The notes under the pieces: model-generated
Databases searched by the model: none
What the model was told of the DNA's origin: nothing
What the model saw: only the letters and a program-made list of their open reading frames with translations
NCBI RefSeq assembly: GCF_000550805.1
Contig: NZ_CP004353.1
Span: 1,364,001 to 1,428,000, forward strand
Length of the DNA stretch: 64,000 nt
DNA from: Corynebacterium vitaeruminis DSM 20294
GTDB lineage: Bacteria; Actinomycetota; Actinomycetes; Mycobacteriales; Mycobacteriaceae
Direction of reading: 5' to 3'
Translations under genes and position numbers: made by a program
Shown: in pieces, positions 9,345 to 18,178 of the stretch
How the letters are laid out: each line of letters opens with the position of its first letter
Numbering within the stretch: position 1 is the first letter of the stretch

Positions 9345-9560
9345 ATGAAAATTTGTGCGCCATTCGCGGGCATCGTCCACTTCCACGTGGCGGTCGGGGA
9401 CACCGTGGAGACGGGACAGGAACTCGCCAGCGTGGAGGCGGTCAAGTTGGAGGCGCCGGTATTCGCGCCGGGGCCGGGCCGGGTGCGCGCCCTGTTGGCG
9501 GACGACTTCGCGGACTGCGTGGGCGGCGACCCGCTCATCGACCTGGCGGAGGTAAGTTAA
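9345..9560 (+). CDS. Small stand-alone biotin/lipoyl-attachment domain protein
   Basis: 71 aa made of a single biotinyl/lipoyl hammerhead domain: MKICAPFAGIVHFHVAVGD at the start, then SVEAVKLEAPVFAPGPG around residue 28-44, where K33 is the expected modified lysine. Instead of the usual A/V-M-K-M biotinylation motif it has A-V-K-L, so modification is plausible but not certain. It sits between recG and rsmD, as a similar small carrier does in other corynebacteria. TAAGGT (9333-9338) lies 6 nt before ATG 9345, suggesting a leaderless mRNA. The rsmD start is only 4 nt beyond the stop. Confidence 0.8.
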   Translation: MKICAPFAGIVHFHVAVGDTVETGQELASVEAVKLEAPVFAPGPGRVRALLADDFADCVGGDPLIDLAEVS

Positions 9561-9564
9561 GCCC

Positions 9565-10218
9565 ATGGGATTGACCCGCATCATCTCCGGCGAGGCCCGC
9601 GGCCGCAAGATCAAGGTCCCGCCGTCGGGCACCCGCCCGACCTCCGACCGCGCCCGCGAGGGGCTGTTCTCCTCGCTGCAGGTGCGCTTCGGCTTCACCG
9701 ACGCCAACGTGCTCGACCTCTTCGCAGGTTCTGGCGCGCTCGGCCTGGAGGCCGCCAGCCGCGGCGCCGCCCACGTGGTGCTGGTGGAGTCCAACCCGCA
9801 GGCGGCGGCCATCATCCGCCAGAACGCGCAGGTGGTGGGCCACCCGCACGTGAGCGTCGAGGAGATGAAGGCCTCCACCTACGTCGCCGGCGCCCCGCGG
9901 GAGTACTTCGACATGGTGCTCGCGGACCCGCCCTACGATCTCGCAGACGCGGCGGTCGTGGAGATGCTCGAGGCGCTCAAGCCCGCGCTCGTCGACGGCG
10001 CGGCCGTCGTGGTCGAGCGCCATGTGGATTCGCCCAACACCGCCTGGCCCCGCGGCTACGTGCCCACCACCCAGAAGCTGAAGAAGCGCACCTTCGGCAT
10101 CGCGCGGATGGACATGGCCGTCTTCGATCGAGAGCTGGCCGAAGCATCCGAGGACGCTGAGGAGGCCGAGGCCACCGCGAACACCGCCGATACCTCCAAC
10201 GCCGCATCCCAGCCCTAA
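9565..10218 (+). CDS. rsmD: 16S rRNA (guanine966-N2)-methyltransferase
   Basis: 217 aa. N-terminal RIISGEARGRKIKVP and RPTSDRAREGLFSSL are the RsmD signature; LDLFAGSGALGLEAASRG near residue 50 is the SAM-binding motif I; LADPPYD near 123 is the catalytic N-methyltransferase motif IV. A roughly 25-residue Ala/Glu-rich tail after residue ~190 is an extension beyond the fold. ATG 9565 follows the biotin-carrier gene by 4 nt. The rsmD-coaD pairing is widely conserved. Confidence 0.94.
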   Translation: MGLTRIISGEARGRKIKVPPSGTRPTSDRAREGLFSSLQVRFGFTDANVLDLFAGSGALGLEAASRGAAHVVLVESNPQAAAIIRQNAQVVGHPHVSVEEMKASTYVAGAPREYFDMVLADPPYDLADAAVVEMLEALKPALVDGAAVVVERHVDSPNTAWPRGYVPTTQKLKKRTFGIARMDMAVFDRELAEASEDAEEAEATANTADTSNAASQP

Positions 10219-10294
10219 CCGATCCCGCCGCCACGACCGACGCGCTAGAATCGCACCCCATAAGCAGCCAGCAATTCAAAGAAATCAGGCAAGC

Positions 10295-10786
10295 ATGACC
10301 ATCACCGCAGTGTGCCCAGGCTCCTTCGACCCCATCACGATGGGGCACATGGACATCATCACCCGCGCCTCCTCGCAGTTCGACGAGGTGACCGTGGTCG
10401 TCACCGGCAACCCGCACAAGAGCTCCGGCATGTTCACCATCGAGGAGCGCAAGGAGCTCATCCGCGAGGCCGTGAAGTCGCTGCCCAACGTCAAGGTCGA
10501 CCACTGGGCGGGCCTTCTGGTGGACTACACCACCGCGCACGGCATCAACATCCTGGTCAAGGGCCTGCGCACCTCGCTGGACTACGAGTACGAGCTGCCG
10601 ATGGCGCAGATGAACCGCAGGCTCACGGGCATCGACACCGCCTTCTTCATGACCGACCCCAAGTACGGCTACATCAGCTCGACGCTGTGCAAGGAGGTCA
10701 CCATCTACGGCGGCGACGTCTCCGACATGCTGCCCGAGCACGTGGCCGAGGCCATGCGCGAGAAGCTCACGGCACGGCCGAAGTAG
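10295..10786 (+). CDS. coaD: Phosphopantetheine adenylyltransferase
   Basis: 163 aa, standard length. It transfers AMP from ATP to 4'-phosphopantetheine, the fourth step in CoA synthesis. Motifs: CPGSFDPITMGHMDIITRA from residue 6 with the nucleotidyltransferase (T/H)xGH signature, and ISSTLCKEV near 127, the family ISSTxxKE motif. A TAGAAT box about 43 nt upstream (near 10247) could be its own promoter. The final CoA step, coaE, is encoded later in the window. Confidence 0.96.
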   Translation: MTITAVCPGSFDPITMGHMDIITRASSQFDEVTVVVTGNPHKSSGMFTIEERKELIREAVKSLPNVKVDHWAGLLVDYTTAHGINILVKGLRTSLDYEYELPMAQMNRRLTGIDTAFFMTDPKYGYISSTLCKEVTIYGGDVSDMLPEHVAEAMREKLTARPK

Positions 10787-10876
10787 CGCCACCTCCCACG
10801 AAGGGATCTGTGGCCGCGCAGGCCCCTTTCGTCGCCCTCAAAACAAGTTCCCTCAGCAACAGAATCCCCGAAGCCC

Positions 10877-11620
10877 GTGACCCTCGTCCTCATCGTCTTC
10901 TTCGTCGTCTTAATCGGCTCGCTCATGCAACGCATCTCGGGCATGGGCATGGGTCTGGTCGGCGGCCCCGTCCTGAGCATCCTCTTGGGCCCGGTCCAGG
11001 GCATCCTGGTGGTCAACGTCCTAGCCGTCATCAACGCGATCCTGACCACCTACTCGGTGCGCAAGGGCGTGGACTGGAGGAAGTTCGCCACCATCGCCTC
11101 GCCGATGATCATCGGCGCGCTGCCAGGGGCTTTGCTCATCAAGGTGATCTCCGGCTCGCTGCTGCAGGTCATCGTGGGCGGCCTGCTGCTTATCGCGCTC
11201 GCGGTGGTCACGTTCAGCCAGAACCGCATCCCGAAGGTTCACGGCACCGGCCCCGCGGTCACGGCGGGCGTGATCGGCGGCTTCATGAACACCCTCGCTG
11301 GCATCGCCGGGCCCGCGATCACCGTCTACGCGCAGGCCTCTCGCTGGGAGCAGCGCTCCTACGCGTCGACCCTGCAGCCGATCTTTATTGTTTCCGGGTC
11401 GGTGTCGATCCTCGTCAAGACGCTCACCGGCGCGGGTTCCATCTCGCACCTTAGCCCGCTCGTGTGGGTCTTCGGCATTGCTGCGATGTTCGTGGGTATC
11501 TTCGTCGGCGCGCGCATCTCGGACCGCGTCCCGCGCGACAAGGCCCGCACGATGGCGCTCATCCTCGCCAGCCTGGGCGGCGTGTCCGCGCTCGTTCGCG
11601 GCGCCATGGGGCTTTTCTAG
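10877..11620 (+). CDS. TSUP-family membrane permease (TauE/SafE-like)
   Basis: 247 aa, almost entirely hydrophobic with about eight predicted membrane segments in two similar halves (for example LVLIVFFVVLIGSLMQRISG at the N-terminus and GVIGGFMNTLAGIAGPAITV midway). The two glycine-rich re-entrant segments are typical of the sulfite/organosulfonate exporter TauE/SafE superfamily. The start is GTG 10877. No metabolic neighbour points to the substrate. It converges with the ABC transporter operon and shares a strong bidirectional terminator. Confidence 0.82.
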   Translation: MTLVLIVFFVVLIGSLMQRISGMGMGLVGGPVLSILLGPVQGILVVNVLAVINAILTTYSVRKGVDWRKFATIASPMIIGALPGALLIKVISGSLLQVIVGGLLLIALAVVTFSQNRIPKVHGTGPAVTAGVIGGFMNTLAGIAGPAITVYAQASRWEQRSYASTLQPIFIVSGSVSILVKTLTGAGSISHLSPLVWVFGIAAMFVGIFVGARISDRVPRDKARTMALILASLGGVSALVRGAMGLF

Positions 11621-11623
11621 CAG

Positions 11624-11656
11624 GCTTGTCGACGCCTACGGTACGCGTCGACAAGC
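11624..11656. repeat. Dispersed CTTGTCGACGCC repeat in inverted pair
   Basis: GCTTGTCGACGC (11624-11635) is followed after a short loop by GCGTCGACAAGC (11645-11656), so two copies of the window-wide repeat face each other and can fold into a 12-bp hairpin. It lies in the convergent gap between the TSUP gene and the ABC transporter ATPase gene. Confidence 0.75.
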
Positions 11657-11661
11657 AACAG

Positions 11662-11698
11662 AAAACGCACGATCCTTCGCAATCGGATCGTGCGTTTT
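11662..11698. terminator. Bidirectional intrinsic terminator
   Basis: AAAACGCACGATCC (11662-11675) pairs perfectly with GGATCGTGCGTTTT (11685-11698): a 14-bp stem with A-run on one side and T-run on the other, located between two convergent genes, so it can serve both strands. Confidence 0.9.
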
Positions 11699-11713
11699 CG
11701 CGATTCTTCGTTC

Positions 11714-12493
11714 CTACAGCAGGCTGGACAAGAACGCCTGCGTGCGTTCGTGCTGCGGGTTCTCGATGACCTGGCGGGCGGGGCCGCGCTCGACGATGTA
11801 GCCGTCGGCCATGAAGACGACCTCGTCGGCGACCTCGCGGGCAAAGCCCATCTCGTGGGTGACCACCATCATGGTCATGCCGTCGTTTGCCAGCTGGCGC
11901 ATGACGTTCAAGACCTCGCCGACCAGCTCCGGGTCGAGGGCGGAGGTGGGCTCGTCGAAGAGCATGAGCTTCGGCTTCATCGCCACCGCGCGGGCGATCG
12001 CCACGCGCTGCTGCTGGCCGCCGGACAGCTGCGCCGGGTAGGCGTCGGCCTTGTGGGCCAGCCCCACCTGCTCGAGCAGCTTCATGCCCTCGGCGCGGGC
12101 CTCGGCGGGCTTCATCCCCTTCACGTGCACCGGGGCCTCGATGATGTTCTCGATCGCGGTGCGGTGGGGGAAGAGGTTGAAGGACTGGAACACCATGCCG
12201 ATGTCCGAGCGCTGGCGGGCGGCGTCCTCCTCGGAGATCTCGTAGAGCACGCCGTTCTTCTCGCGGTAGCCGATCAGCTCGCCGTCGACGTAGAGGCGCC
12301 CGGCGGTGATCTTCTCCAGGTGGTTCACGCAGCGAAGGAAGGTGGACTTTCCGGAGCCGGACGGGCCGATCAGGCAGGTGACCTGCCCCTTTTTCACCTG
12401 GATGTCGATGCCCTTGAGCACCTCGATGGAGCCGTAGGACTTGCACACCTGCTGGGCGTCGATCATCAGATCCTGTGATTGAGTCATGATCAA
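11714..12493 (-). CDS. Polar amino-acid ABC transporter, ATP-binding protein (GluA/GlnQ type)
   Basis: 259 aa. Walker [10 protein letters not shown] at residues 43-51, Q-loop [12 protein letters not shown] near 100, ABC signature [14 protein letters not shown] near 156 and Walker [14 protein letters not shown] near 176, followed by the switch His in THEMGFA. This is the PAAT (polar amino acid transport) ATPase pattern. It is the last gene of a three-gene minus-strand operon (binding protein, permease, ATPase) with a 24-nt gap to the permease. Similarity to the corynebacterial glutamate importer is likely but the exact amino acid is inferred. Confidence 0.92.
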   Translation of the reverse strand: MIMTQSQDLMIDAQQVCKSYGSIEVLKGIDIQVKKGQVTCLIGPSGSGKSTFLRCVNHLEKITAGRLYVDGELIGYREKNGVLYEISEEDAARQRSDIGMVFQSFNLFPHRTAIENIIEAPVHVKGMKPAEARAEGMKLLEQVGLAHKADAYPAQLSGGQQQRVAIARAVAMKPKLMLFDEPTSALDPELVGEVLNVMRQLANDGMTMMVVTHEMGFAREVADEVVFMADGYIVERGPARQVIENPQHERTQAFLSSLL

Positions 12494-12517
12494 TTTTCTC
12501 CTTGTCTGATCCAGGAC

Positions 12518-13462
12518 CTAGGCGTTGCGCTCGGTGGATTCGTTGACCACGTCGACGTTTCTAGGCAGCGCACCCTCGGCGTCGGCAAGCGCGGCAAGCT
12601 GGCGGGCGGTCAGCTCGCGGCGGGCGCCCTTGGCGAAGTAACGCTCGAGGTAGTACTGGCCGACCATGAGCACCGAGGTGACCACGAGGTACCAGGTGGC
12701 GGCGACCAGCAGCATCGGGATGGGCTCGAACAGGGCGTTGGCGATGTCCATCGAGCGGCCGTAGAGCTCCTCGGAGTAGGGGATGGCCACGACCAGCGAG
12801 GTGGTCTTCAGCAGCGAGATGAACTCGTTGCCGGTCGGCGGGATGATGATCCGCATCGCCTGCGGGAGCACGGTGCGGCGGATGGTCATCCACCAGCTCA
12901 TGCCCAGCGCCTTGGAGGCCTCGGTCTGGCCCTCGGGCACGGCCTGGATGCCGGAGCGGACGATCTCGGCCATGTAGGCGGCCTCGTTAAGGCCTAGGCC
13001 GATGACGGCGAGGAAGAAGAGGTTTTTCAGCAGGCTCTGCAGATCGATCTCGGCGAAGCCGACGTTGATCGACTTGAAGATGGTGCCCGCCAGGCCCCAG
13101 AAGACCAGCTGGACGTAGACCGGGGTCCCGCGGAAGATCCACAGGTACGCCCAGGAGATTGCGCTGAGCACCGGGTTGGGGGACATGCGCAGGACGGCGA
13201 CAATGGAACCCAAGACCACGCCGATCGTCATGGCGAGCACGGTGAGCAGGATGGTGCGCACGGTGGCCGCCGCGATGCGGGTGTCGAAGAGATACTTCAT
13301 GTACGTATCCCAGCGGAAGGCCTCGTTCTGGCTCGCGGAGATGAGGAACCAAGCCAAAAGCGCGAGCAGGATGATGGCGGTGATCCACCGTCCCGGGTGA
13401 GGCAGAGATTTGGCCTCGATCGGCTTGGGAGTAGGGGTAGTACTCATAGTGTGTTCTTTCAA
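12518..13462 (-). CDS. Polar amino-acid ABC transporter, permease
   Basis: 314 aa with an N-terminal membrane helix (WITAIILLALLAWFLISA) and a HisM-type permease domain. The EAA loop EAYMAEIVRSGIQAVPEGQ is altered to EAAYMAEIVRSGI then GQTEASKALGM, typical for the PAAT family. Only one permease gene is present, whereas the classical corynebacterial gluABCD system has two; the channel may be a homodimer. A C-terminal ~45-residue hydrophilic tail ends the protein and its coding region contains a GGCGTCGGCAAGC variant of the dispersed repeat (12578-12590). Confidence 0.9.
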   Translation of the reverse strand: MKEHTMSTTPTPKPIEAKSLPHPGRWITAIILLALLAWFLISASQNEAFRWDTYMKYLFDTRIAAATVRTILLTVLAMTIGVVLGSIVAVLRMSPNPVLSAISWAYLWIFRGTPVYVQLVFWGLAGTIFKSINVGFAEIDLQSLLKNLFFLAVIGLGLNEAAYMAEIVRSGIQAVPEGQTEASKALGMSWWMTIRRTVLPQAMRIIIPPTGNEFISLLKTTSLVVAIPYSEELYGRSMDIANALFEPIPMLLVAATWYLVVTSVLMVGQYYLERYFAKGARRELTARQLAALADAEGALPRNVDVVNESTERNA

Positions 13463-13562
13463 ATTCCAAAGAGCCTCCCTCGCGCCCCTCCCGCGGCCAA
13501 GCGGAGTTGGACCGCGAGAGATTTTTTCGGCGAGGAAAGCTCTCTTTAACGGATACGAAGAA

Positions 13563-14537
13563 TTACTTTACCGGCTGGCCGTTGATCATGGCCTCGGTGA
13601 CTGCGCCCTCCTGCAGACCCCACTGGTTGAGGATCTTGGCGTAGTCGCCGGAATCGATGAGCTGCTGCAGCGCCGCGGCGACGGCCTTGCTCAGCTCGGA
13701 GCCCTTCTTGACCGGCCAACCGTAGTGGGCGGCGTCGAAGATCTCGCCGGTGGTCTCCAGGCGGTTGTTAGAGCGCTCGACGGCCCAGGCGGTGACCGGG
13801 GAGTCGGCGGAGACGGCGTCGGCGCGGCCGAGGATCACGGCGTTGGCGGCGGCGTCGGAGGAGTCGAAGGCGAGGACGTTGATGGCGGACTTGCCCTCGT
13901 CCTGGCACTTCTGGGAGCGGCCGGCGACGTCGTCGGTCTCGGAGACGGTGGTGCGCTGGACGGCGACGGTCAGGCCGCAGGCGTCATCCGGGTTGACGGA
14001 CTTGCCGGTGGGCTGTGCCCACTGGATGCCGGCGTTGAAGTAGTTGACGAAGTCGTAGTTCTGGCGGCGCTCCTCGTTGTCGGTGAAGCCAGACACGCCC
14101 ATCTCGTCGGTGCCGCCGGACACGGCCGGGAGGATGAGGGAGAAGTCCTGCTCGTTGACCTTGAGCTCGAGGCCCATGATGGAGGCCACGGCGCGGGCGA
14201 GGTCGATGTCGAAGCCGATGATGTTGCCCTGCGGGTCCTTGAACTCGGCGGGCGCGAACGGCGGGTTGGAACCCACGGTGAGGGTGCCGTCGGCGGCGAT
14301 GTCGGCGGGGACCATCGCGGCGATGGAGTCGACCTTGGCCGGCTTGATCTCGGTCCAGCCGGACGGCAGGCCGCCCTCGTTGGACAGCTCGGAGCCGTCC
14401 GCGGAGGCGGAATCGGAGGAGGACGAGCCGCCCTCGGAGTTGGTCACGCAGCCGGTGAGCAGGGTTGCGGAGGTAAGAAGCGCGGCGAGTCCGACCGCCT
14501 GTCGCTTGGAGAGGAACTTGGGAAGAATCATGTGCAT
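13563..14537 (-). CDS. Polar amino-acid ABC transporter, substrate-binding lipoprotein
   Basis: 324 aa. A signal peptide ends in the lipobox LLTGC (Cys about residue 29), so it should be lipid-anchored outside the membrane. A Ser/Asp-rich linker is followed by an SBP family 3 domain: TLTVGSNPPFAPAEF near 95, GFDIDLARAVA near 113 and the C-terminal YGWPVKKGSELSKAVAAAL. Two candidate ATG codons exist (14537 and 14531). It is the first gene of the transporter operon; the 100-nt gap to the permease could hold an mRNA-processing hairpin (GCCCCTCCCGCGGCC region), as often seen after highly expressed binding proteins. Confidence 0.92.
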   Translation of the reverse strand: MHMILPKFLSKRQAVGLAALLTSATLLTGCVTNSEGGSSSSDSASADGSELSNEGGLPSGWTEIKPAKVDSIAAMVPADIAADGTLTVGSNPPFAPAEFKDPQGNIIGFDIDLARAVASIMGLELKVNEQDFSLILPAVSGGTDEMGVSGFTDNEERRQNYDFVNYFNAGIQWAQPTGKSVNPDDACGLTVAVQRTTVSETDDVAGRSQKCQDEGKSAINVLAFDSSDAAANAVILGRADAVSADSPVTAWAVERSNNRLETTGEIFDAAHYGWPVKKGSELSKAVAAALQQLIDSGDYAKILNQWGLQEGAVTEAMINGQPVK

Positions 14538-14653
14538 AAACCTAACATATTTCTTGCCCGATTAAGCGCCCCCGCCGCGGGTTAACGCCGATTAAATAGG
14601 TGCCCATAACGAGGGCGTTTTCGCCACAGAAAATAATATGTGCCCCGTTTCAT

Positions 14654-14671
14654 GCTTGCCGACGCCTACGG
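14654..14671 (+). repeat. Dispersed repeat copy (GCTTGCCGACGCC variant)
   Basis: GCTTGCCGACGCCTACGG is a T-to-C variant of the repeat core, in the 142-bp gap between the binding-protein gene and the DUF368 gene. It matches the 11624 copy at 17 of 18 bases. Confidence 0.7.
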
Positions 14672-14679
14672 CACCGAAC

Positions 14680-15600
14680 CTATCCGTCGTGGGAGTCGCT
14701 GAACCGCTCGAGAATCATGATCGCGCCCGCGATGATCCCGCCGAGGACGATCATGCCCACCAGCCAGCCCACGTTGCCGCTGGGGGCTGCAAGGGTGGTG
14801 CCGTCGCCCCGCCACGGCCACAGTGCGCGCAGTGAGCCGAGCATGAGGCCCGCCATGGTGGCCATGGTCAGCGTGTGGTGCTGGTTGACCAGGTAGTCGA
14901 GGGTGCGGATAAACAGCGCGATGCCGGTGAGCGCCCCGGCGATGAACACCGCCATGACGGTGAGGTTTCGGTCGGCCACGGCCCCCATGATCGGCTGGTA
15001 GAGGCCCATCGCCAGCAGCACGAAGGAACCCGACACGCCCGGCAGCACGAGCGCGCACACGGCGACGGCGGCGGCGAGGAACACCACGACGAGCGACGGG
15101 TGAGGCTTTTCCGCGGCGGTGAACCCGGTGAGGAAGAAGATGAGGACGGCCGCGCCCACGAACAACGCCGCGGCGGGAAGCCACCGTGTGGCCAGGTCCC
15201 GCTTGTCGATCATCTTGATCGGGACGATAAGGGATACCGCTACCATTCCCAGAAACAACGCGCGGGAGGTCTCGGGCGAATTCTCAACGAAGGAGTGCAT
15301 CACCTTCGACAGCGCCAGCACCGTGCCGACCATGCCCGCCCCCACGGCGGCGAGGAACCCCCACTCGACCTGCGGCGCGGCACCCTGGGCGTCGGAACGC
15401 CTCGAGAAAAGGCCGCGGACCAGATGCAAAAGCCCACGTCCGTTGTGGATCGCGCGTTCGTAGATGCCGGTGACCAGCGCCACCGTTCCGCCGGAGACCC
15501 CCGGCACCATCTCCGCCAGGCCGATGAGCCCGCCGATGATGAGGTTGATGAGTACGGACAGGGGAGTGGTCTTCGGGCGGGCGTTCATGGTGGCCGTCAT
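14680..15600 (-). CDS. DUF368 integral membrane protein
   Basis: 306 aa with about eight hydrophobic segments. The N-terminal LINLIIGGLIGLAEMVPGVS followed by GGTVALVTGIYE is the DUF368 signature, and a second copy-like stretch LVLPGVSGSFVLLAMGLY follows midway. DUF368 proteins (also called PopT/UptA-type in recent work) have been linked to undecaprenyl-phosphate recycling; that role is established for some homologues and only inferred here. Start chosen at ATG 15600; ATG 15588 is an alternative. The frame stays open upstream into the tRNA region but without homology. Confidence 0.85.
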   Translation of the reverse strand: MTATMNARPKTTPLSVLINLIIGGLIGLAEMVPGVSGGTVALVTGIYERAIHNGRGLLHLVRGLFSRRSDAQGAAPQVEWGFLAAVGAGMVGTVLALSKVMHSFVENSPETSRALFLGMVAVSLIVPIKMIDKRDLATRWLPAAALFVGAAVLIFFLTGFTAAEKPHPSLVVVFLAAAVAVCALVLPGVSGSFVLLAMGLYQPIMGAVADRNLTVMAVFIAGALTGIALFIRTLDYLVNQHHTLTMATMAGLMLGSLRALWPWRGDGTTLAAPSGNVGWLVGMIVLGGIIAGAIMILERFSDSHDG

Positions 15601-15795
15601 GAGGAAGTGCGATGCTTTCTTTGAGCTGTGAACCGAAATGTAAAACGATAGTCGGATCCAGCATACCCAGAAAGTTTGTGGCCGCCACCCGCCACGACAC
15701 GGCCGGATCAACCCCAGCCAGGCGCCACCCCCAGCGCGCGCCCGCCGCCGCACCCCGCATGAACTGGCGATTACCGGGAACCGCTCACACTGGTT

Positions 15796-15801
15796 TAGTA
15801 T
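15796..15801 (+). promoter_or_regulatory. -10 box for the tRNA gene
   Basis: TAGTAT sits 11 nt before the first base of the tRNA. A -35 is only weakly recognisable (TTACCG at 15771-15776). Confidence 0.5.
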
Positions 15802-15812
15802 TTTTGAGGAAC

Positions 15813-15889
15813 GCCCCAGTAGCCCAATTGGCAGAGGCAACGGATTCAAAACCCGTCCAGTGTGAGTTCGAGTCTCACCTGGGGCACCA
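15813..15889 (+). tRNA. tRNA-Leu(CAA), short variable loop, CCA encoded
   Basis: Seven-base acceptor stem GCCCCAG (15813-15819) pairs with CTGGGGC (15879-15885), then discriminator A and encoded CCA to 15889. T-arm GTGAG-TTCGAGT-CTCAC at 15862-15878. The anticodon loop TTCAAAA (15845-15851) gives anticodon CAA at 15847-15849, which reads UUG (Leu). The anticodon stem has one A-C mismatch at its top. The variable region is only about 5 nt, whereas tRNA-Leu normally has a long variable arm, so the isotype should be confirmed. A type I restriction cassette starts 330 bp downstream. Confidence 0.9.
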
Positions 15890-16222
15890 CACACCCCGTT
15901 TCTTTTCCGTCGGTTTGGCGAAGGGAAGCGGGGTTCTTGCATTTTCGAAAGTTGACACTTTTCCTTACCTCGCTACACATTGAAAAATGTGTTGCCTCCC
16001 CACAGCTTCAATTTTTTTGCGAGGAGAGTTTCATGTTTGAGGCTTTTGTTGGCGTGTGATCCGGATGCAATCAAGACCTTTCGGGGCGCTTAAGACCTTT
16101 CGTCACCCAGAGGATCCAAAATAGAAAGCAATTTCGAAGCCCCTGAACGCCGCGGGGCAGCGTCTCGATAGACTACTTTGCAGCAATTCTTTTTGAGTTT
16201 CACTAACAAATGGAGCGACTTT
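15890..16222 (+). promoter_or_regulatory. Gap before hsdM with a candidate promoter
   Basis: 333 bp without a gene. An ACCCCG...CGGGGT hairpin right after the tRNA (15892-15933) may end its transcript. TTGACA (15952-15957) and TACACA (15974-15979), 16 nt apart, form a candidate promoter pointing at hsdM. A GAGGAG followed by an 8-codon ORF (16033-16059) is present but too short to interpret. The stretch is clearly AT-richer than the core genes. Confidence 0.4.
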
Positions 16223-18178
16223 ATGGCTAGCAGTTCCTTGTACCAAGCGGTGTGGGGCACCGCAGATACCTATTTGCGTGGCGTAGTTTCTCGCCAGAAC
16301 TACGGCGACTACATTCTCCCCTTCACGGTGCTTCGCCGCATGGAGTGTTCGCTAAAAAACACGAAGCAGGGCGTGCTGGAAACGGTGAAACGCTGTCAGC
16401 ACATGCCGGAACACCTCATTGACGCAATGGTCTTTTCGGAGCACGGTCTACCGTTCTACTCGTCGTCGCCTTTGTCGTTGGAGACCATTGCAGCCTCGGA
16501 CGATAACGTCTTGTCTGGTCTTTTGACGTACCTCGACTCGTTCAACGACGTGGTGCGCGATGTGTGGAAGGCGTTCAAGTTCCCAGAGCTTCTTGAGACG
16601 TTGGAGGAGAACAATGTGCTGTGGGGCGTGGTCGGCCACTTCGCGGGCATTGACCTCTCGGACTCCGTGCTCGAGGTTGAGGGCAACGGTTCCGCCGAGA
16701 ATGTCATGGGTGACCTCTTCGAGGACTTGATGTTCCGCTCCTTTAGCGAGAATGGGCAAGTTGCCGGTGAGTACTACACTCCGCGCGAAGTTATTCGCCT
16801 CATGGTGGACATTCTGCTCAATTCCGACGACGACGGCTTGCAGGGCGCGAACCCAGCTCGTACCGTCTACGACCCGGCTGCGGGTACGGCTGGTATGTTG
16901 CTCGTTGCGAAGAACGCCATGAAGGAACTCAACGCCAACATTGAGGTTGGCCTGTTCGGTCAAGAAAGCATGTCCAAGTCCTACGCCTTGGGTCGCTCCG
17001 ACCTCATTGTTGCAGGTGCCGACCCGAACAATTTGAAGCAGGGCGACACTCTCGCCGACGACAAGTACACCGGCGAGCAGTTCGACTATGTGCTGTCGAA
17101 CCCGCCGTATGGCTCGGACTGGAAGAAGTCAAAGGACGCGGTGGTCGCGGAGTCGAAGCTCGAAGGCTCACGTTTCAGCCACGGCTTGCCCGCCGTGTCG
17201 GACGGACAAATGTTGTTTCTGTGCCACGTCGTTGACAAGCTCAAGGACGCAGAACCGGGCACGACGAAGGGCGGTCGTGGCGGCGTGGTCACCAACGGCT
17301 CTCCTCTATTTACTGGTTCCGCCGGATCGGGTCCCGACTTGATTCGCGCGCGGTTGATCGAGAACGACCTCATTGACGCGATCATCGCCCTGCCAACAGA
17401 CATGTTCTACAACACCGGCATTGCCACCTACATCTGGATCGTGGACAAAAACAAGGAACCTCGACGCGCGGGCAAGATACAGTTGATCGACGCAACGGCA
17501 AAGTGGTCGCCGATGCGTAAGAGCATGGGCAACAAGCGCCGGTTCTTCTCTGACGATGACCGCAAGTGGGTGTCCGACCTCTACGGGGCGTTTGAGGACG
17601 CGGACGAAGAGTTCTCCAAGGTTGTTGAGCCGGAAGACTTGAGCTTCTACGACGTACCCATGTACCGTCCGAAGCGCTACGCCACAAGTGTCACCGACGA
17701 GACAGTCGCACGGGCCATGTCACACAAGCAGGCACTCACTGGGCACGAGGCGGTCATTCGCTCCTGCGCAGGGATTGCGTGGAACGACCTGCCGAACCAC
17801 CTCAAGACGCAAGCGAAGGCACATGGCCTCAAGATGGGCGTAGGGTTGCTGGGGCATGTCATGGAATGCCTTGCGGTGGACGACGCGGATGCACCGGCGG
17901 CGGTAGACCACAGGGGAAACATGGTCATAGACACTGCCTCGAAGATTGTCGAGCGCGTCCCGCGCCGCGAGGACATAGGCGCGCACATGGAGCGCGAAGT
18001 GTTTCCCTTCGCTCCTGACCTCATGTGGAACGCCGAGGACGTGAAGATCGGCTACGAGATCCCCATGACCAGGCTGTTCTACAAGCCGGAAGAAGTGGAG
18101 TCCCTAGAAGAGCTCGACGCGGCAATTGAGGAAAAGCTGGCGCTGATTCGGAGCCTGTTCGAGGAGGTGAAGAAGTAG
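16223..18178 (+). CDS. hsdM: Type I restriction-modification system, methyltransferase subunit
   Basis: 651 aa. HsdM methylates adenine in the recognition site together with HsdS. An N-terminal HsdM domain (YLRGVVSRQNYGDYILPFTV) precedes the N6-adenine methylase core: SAM motif I YDPAAGTAGMLL near residue 214, catalytic NPPYGSDW near 291, and GEYYTPREVIRLMVDIL between them. Start ATG 16223 (MASSSLYQAVWG) is chosen because TGGAG lies 8 nt upstream; an open frame reaches 45 nt further back without homology. Its TAG stop overlaps the hsdS GTG by one base. Codon third positions are less GC-rich than in neighbouring core genes, which suggests transfer. Confidence 0.96.
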   Translation: MASSSLYQAVWGTADTYLRGVVSRQNYGDYILPFTVLRRMECSLKNTKQGVLETVKRCQHMPEHLIDAMVFSEHGLPFYSSSPLSLETIAASDDNVLSGLLTYLDSFNDVVRDVWKAFKFPELLETLEENNVLWGVVGHFAGIDLSDSVLEVEGNGSAENVMGDLFEDLMFRSFSENGQVAGEYYTPREVIRLMVDILLNSDDDGLQGANPARTVYDPAAGTAGMLLVAKNAMKELNANIEVGLFGQESMSKSYALGRSDLIVAGADPNNLKQGDTLADDKYTGEQFDYVLSNPPYGSDWKKSKDAVVAESKLEGSRFSHGLPAVSDGQMLFLCHVVDKLKDAEPGTTKGGRGGVVTNGSPLFTGSAGSGPDLIRARLIENDLIDAIIALPTDMFYNTGIATYIWIVDKNKEPRRAGKIQLIDATAKWSPMRKSMGNKRRFFSDDDRKWVSDLYGAFEDADEEFSKVVEPEDLSFYDVPMYRPKRYATSVTDETVARAMSHKQALTGHEAVIRSCAGIAWNDLPNHLKTQAKAHGLKMGVGLLGHVMECLAVDDADAPAAVDHRGNMVIDTASKIVERVPRREDIGAHMEREVFPFAPDLMWNAEDVKIGYEIPMTRLFYKPEEVESLEELDAAIEEKLALIRSLFEEVKK

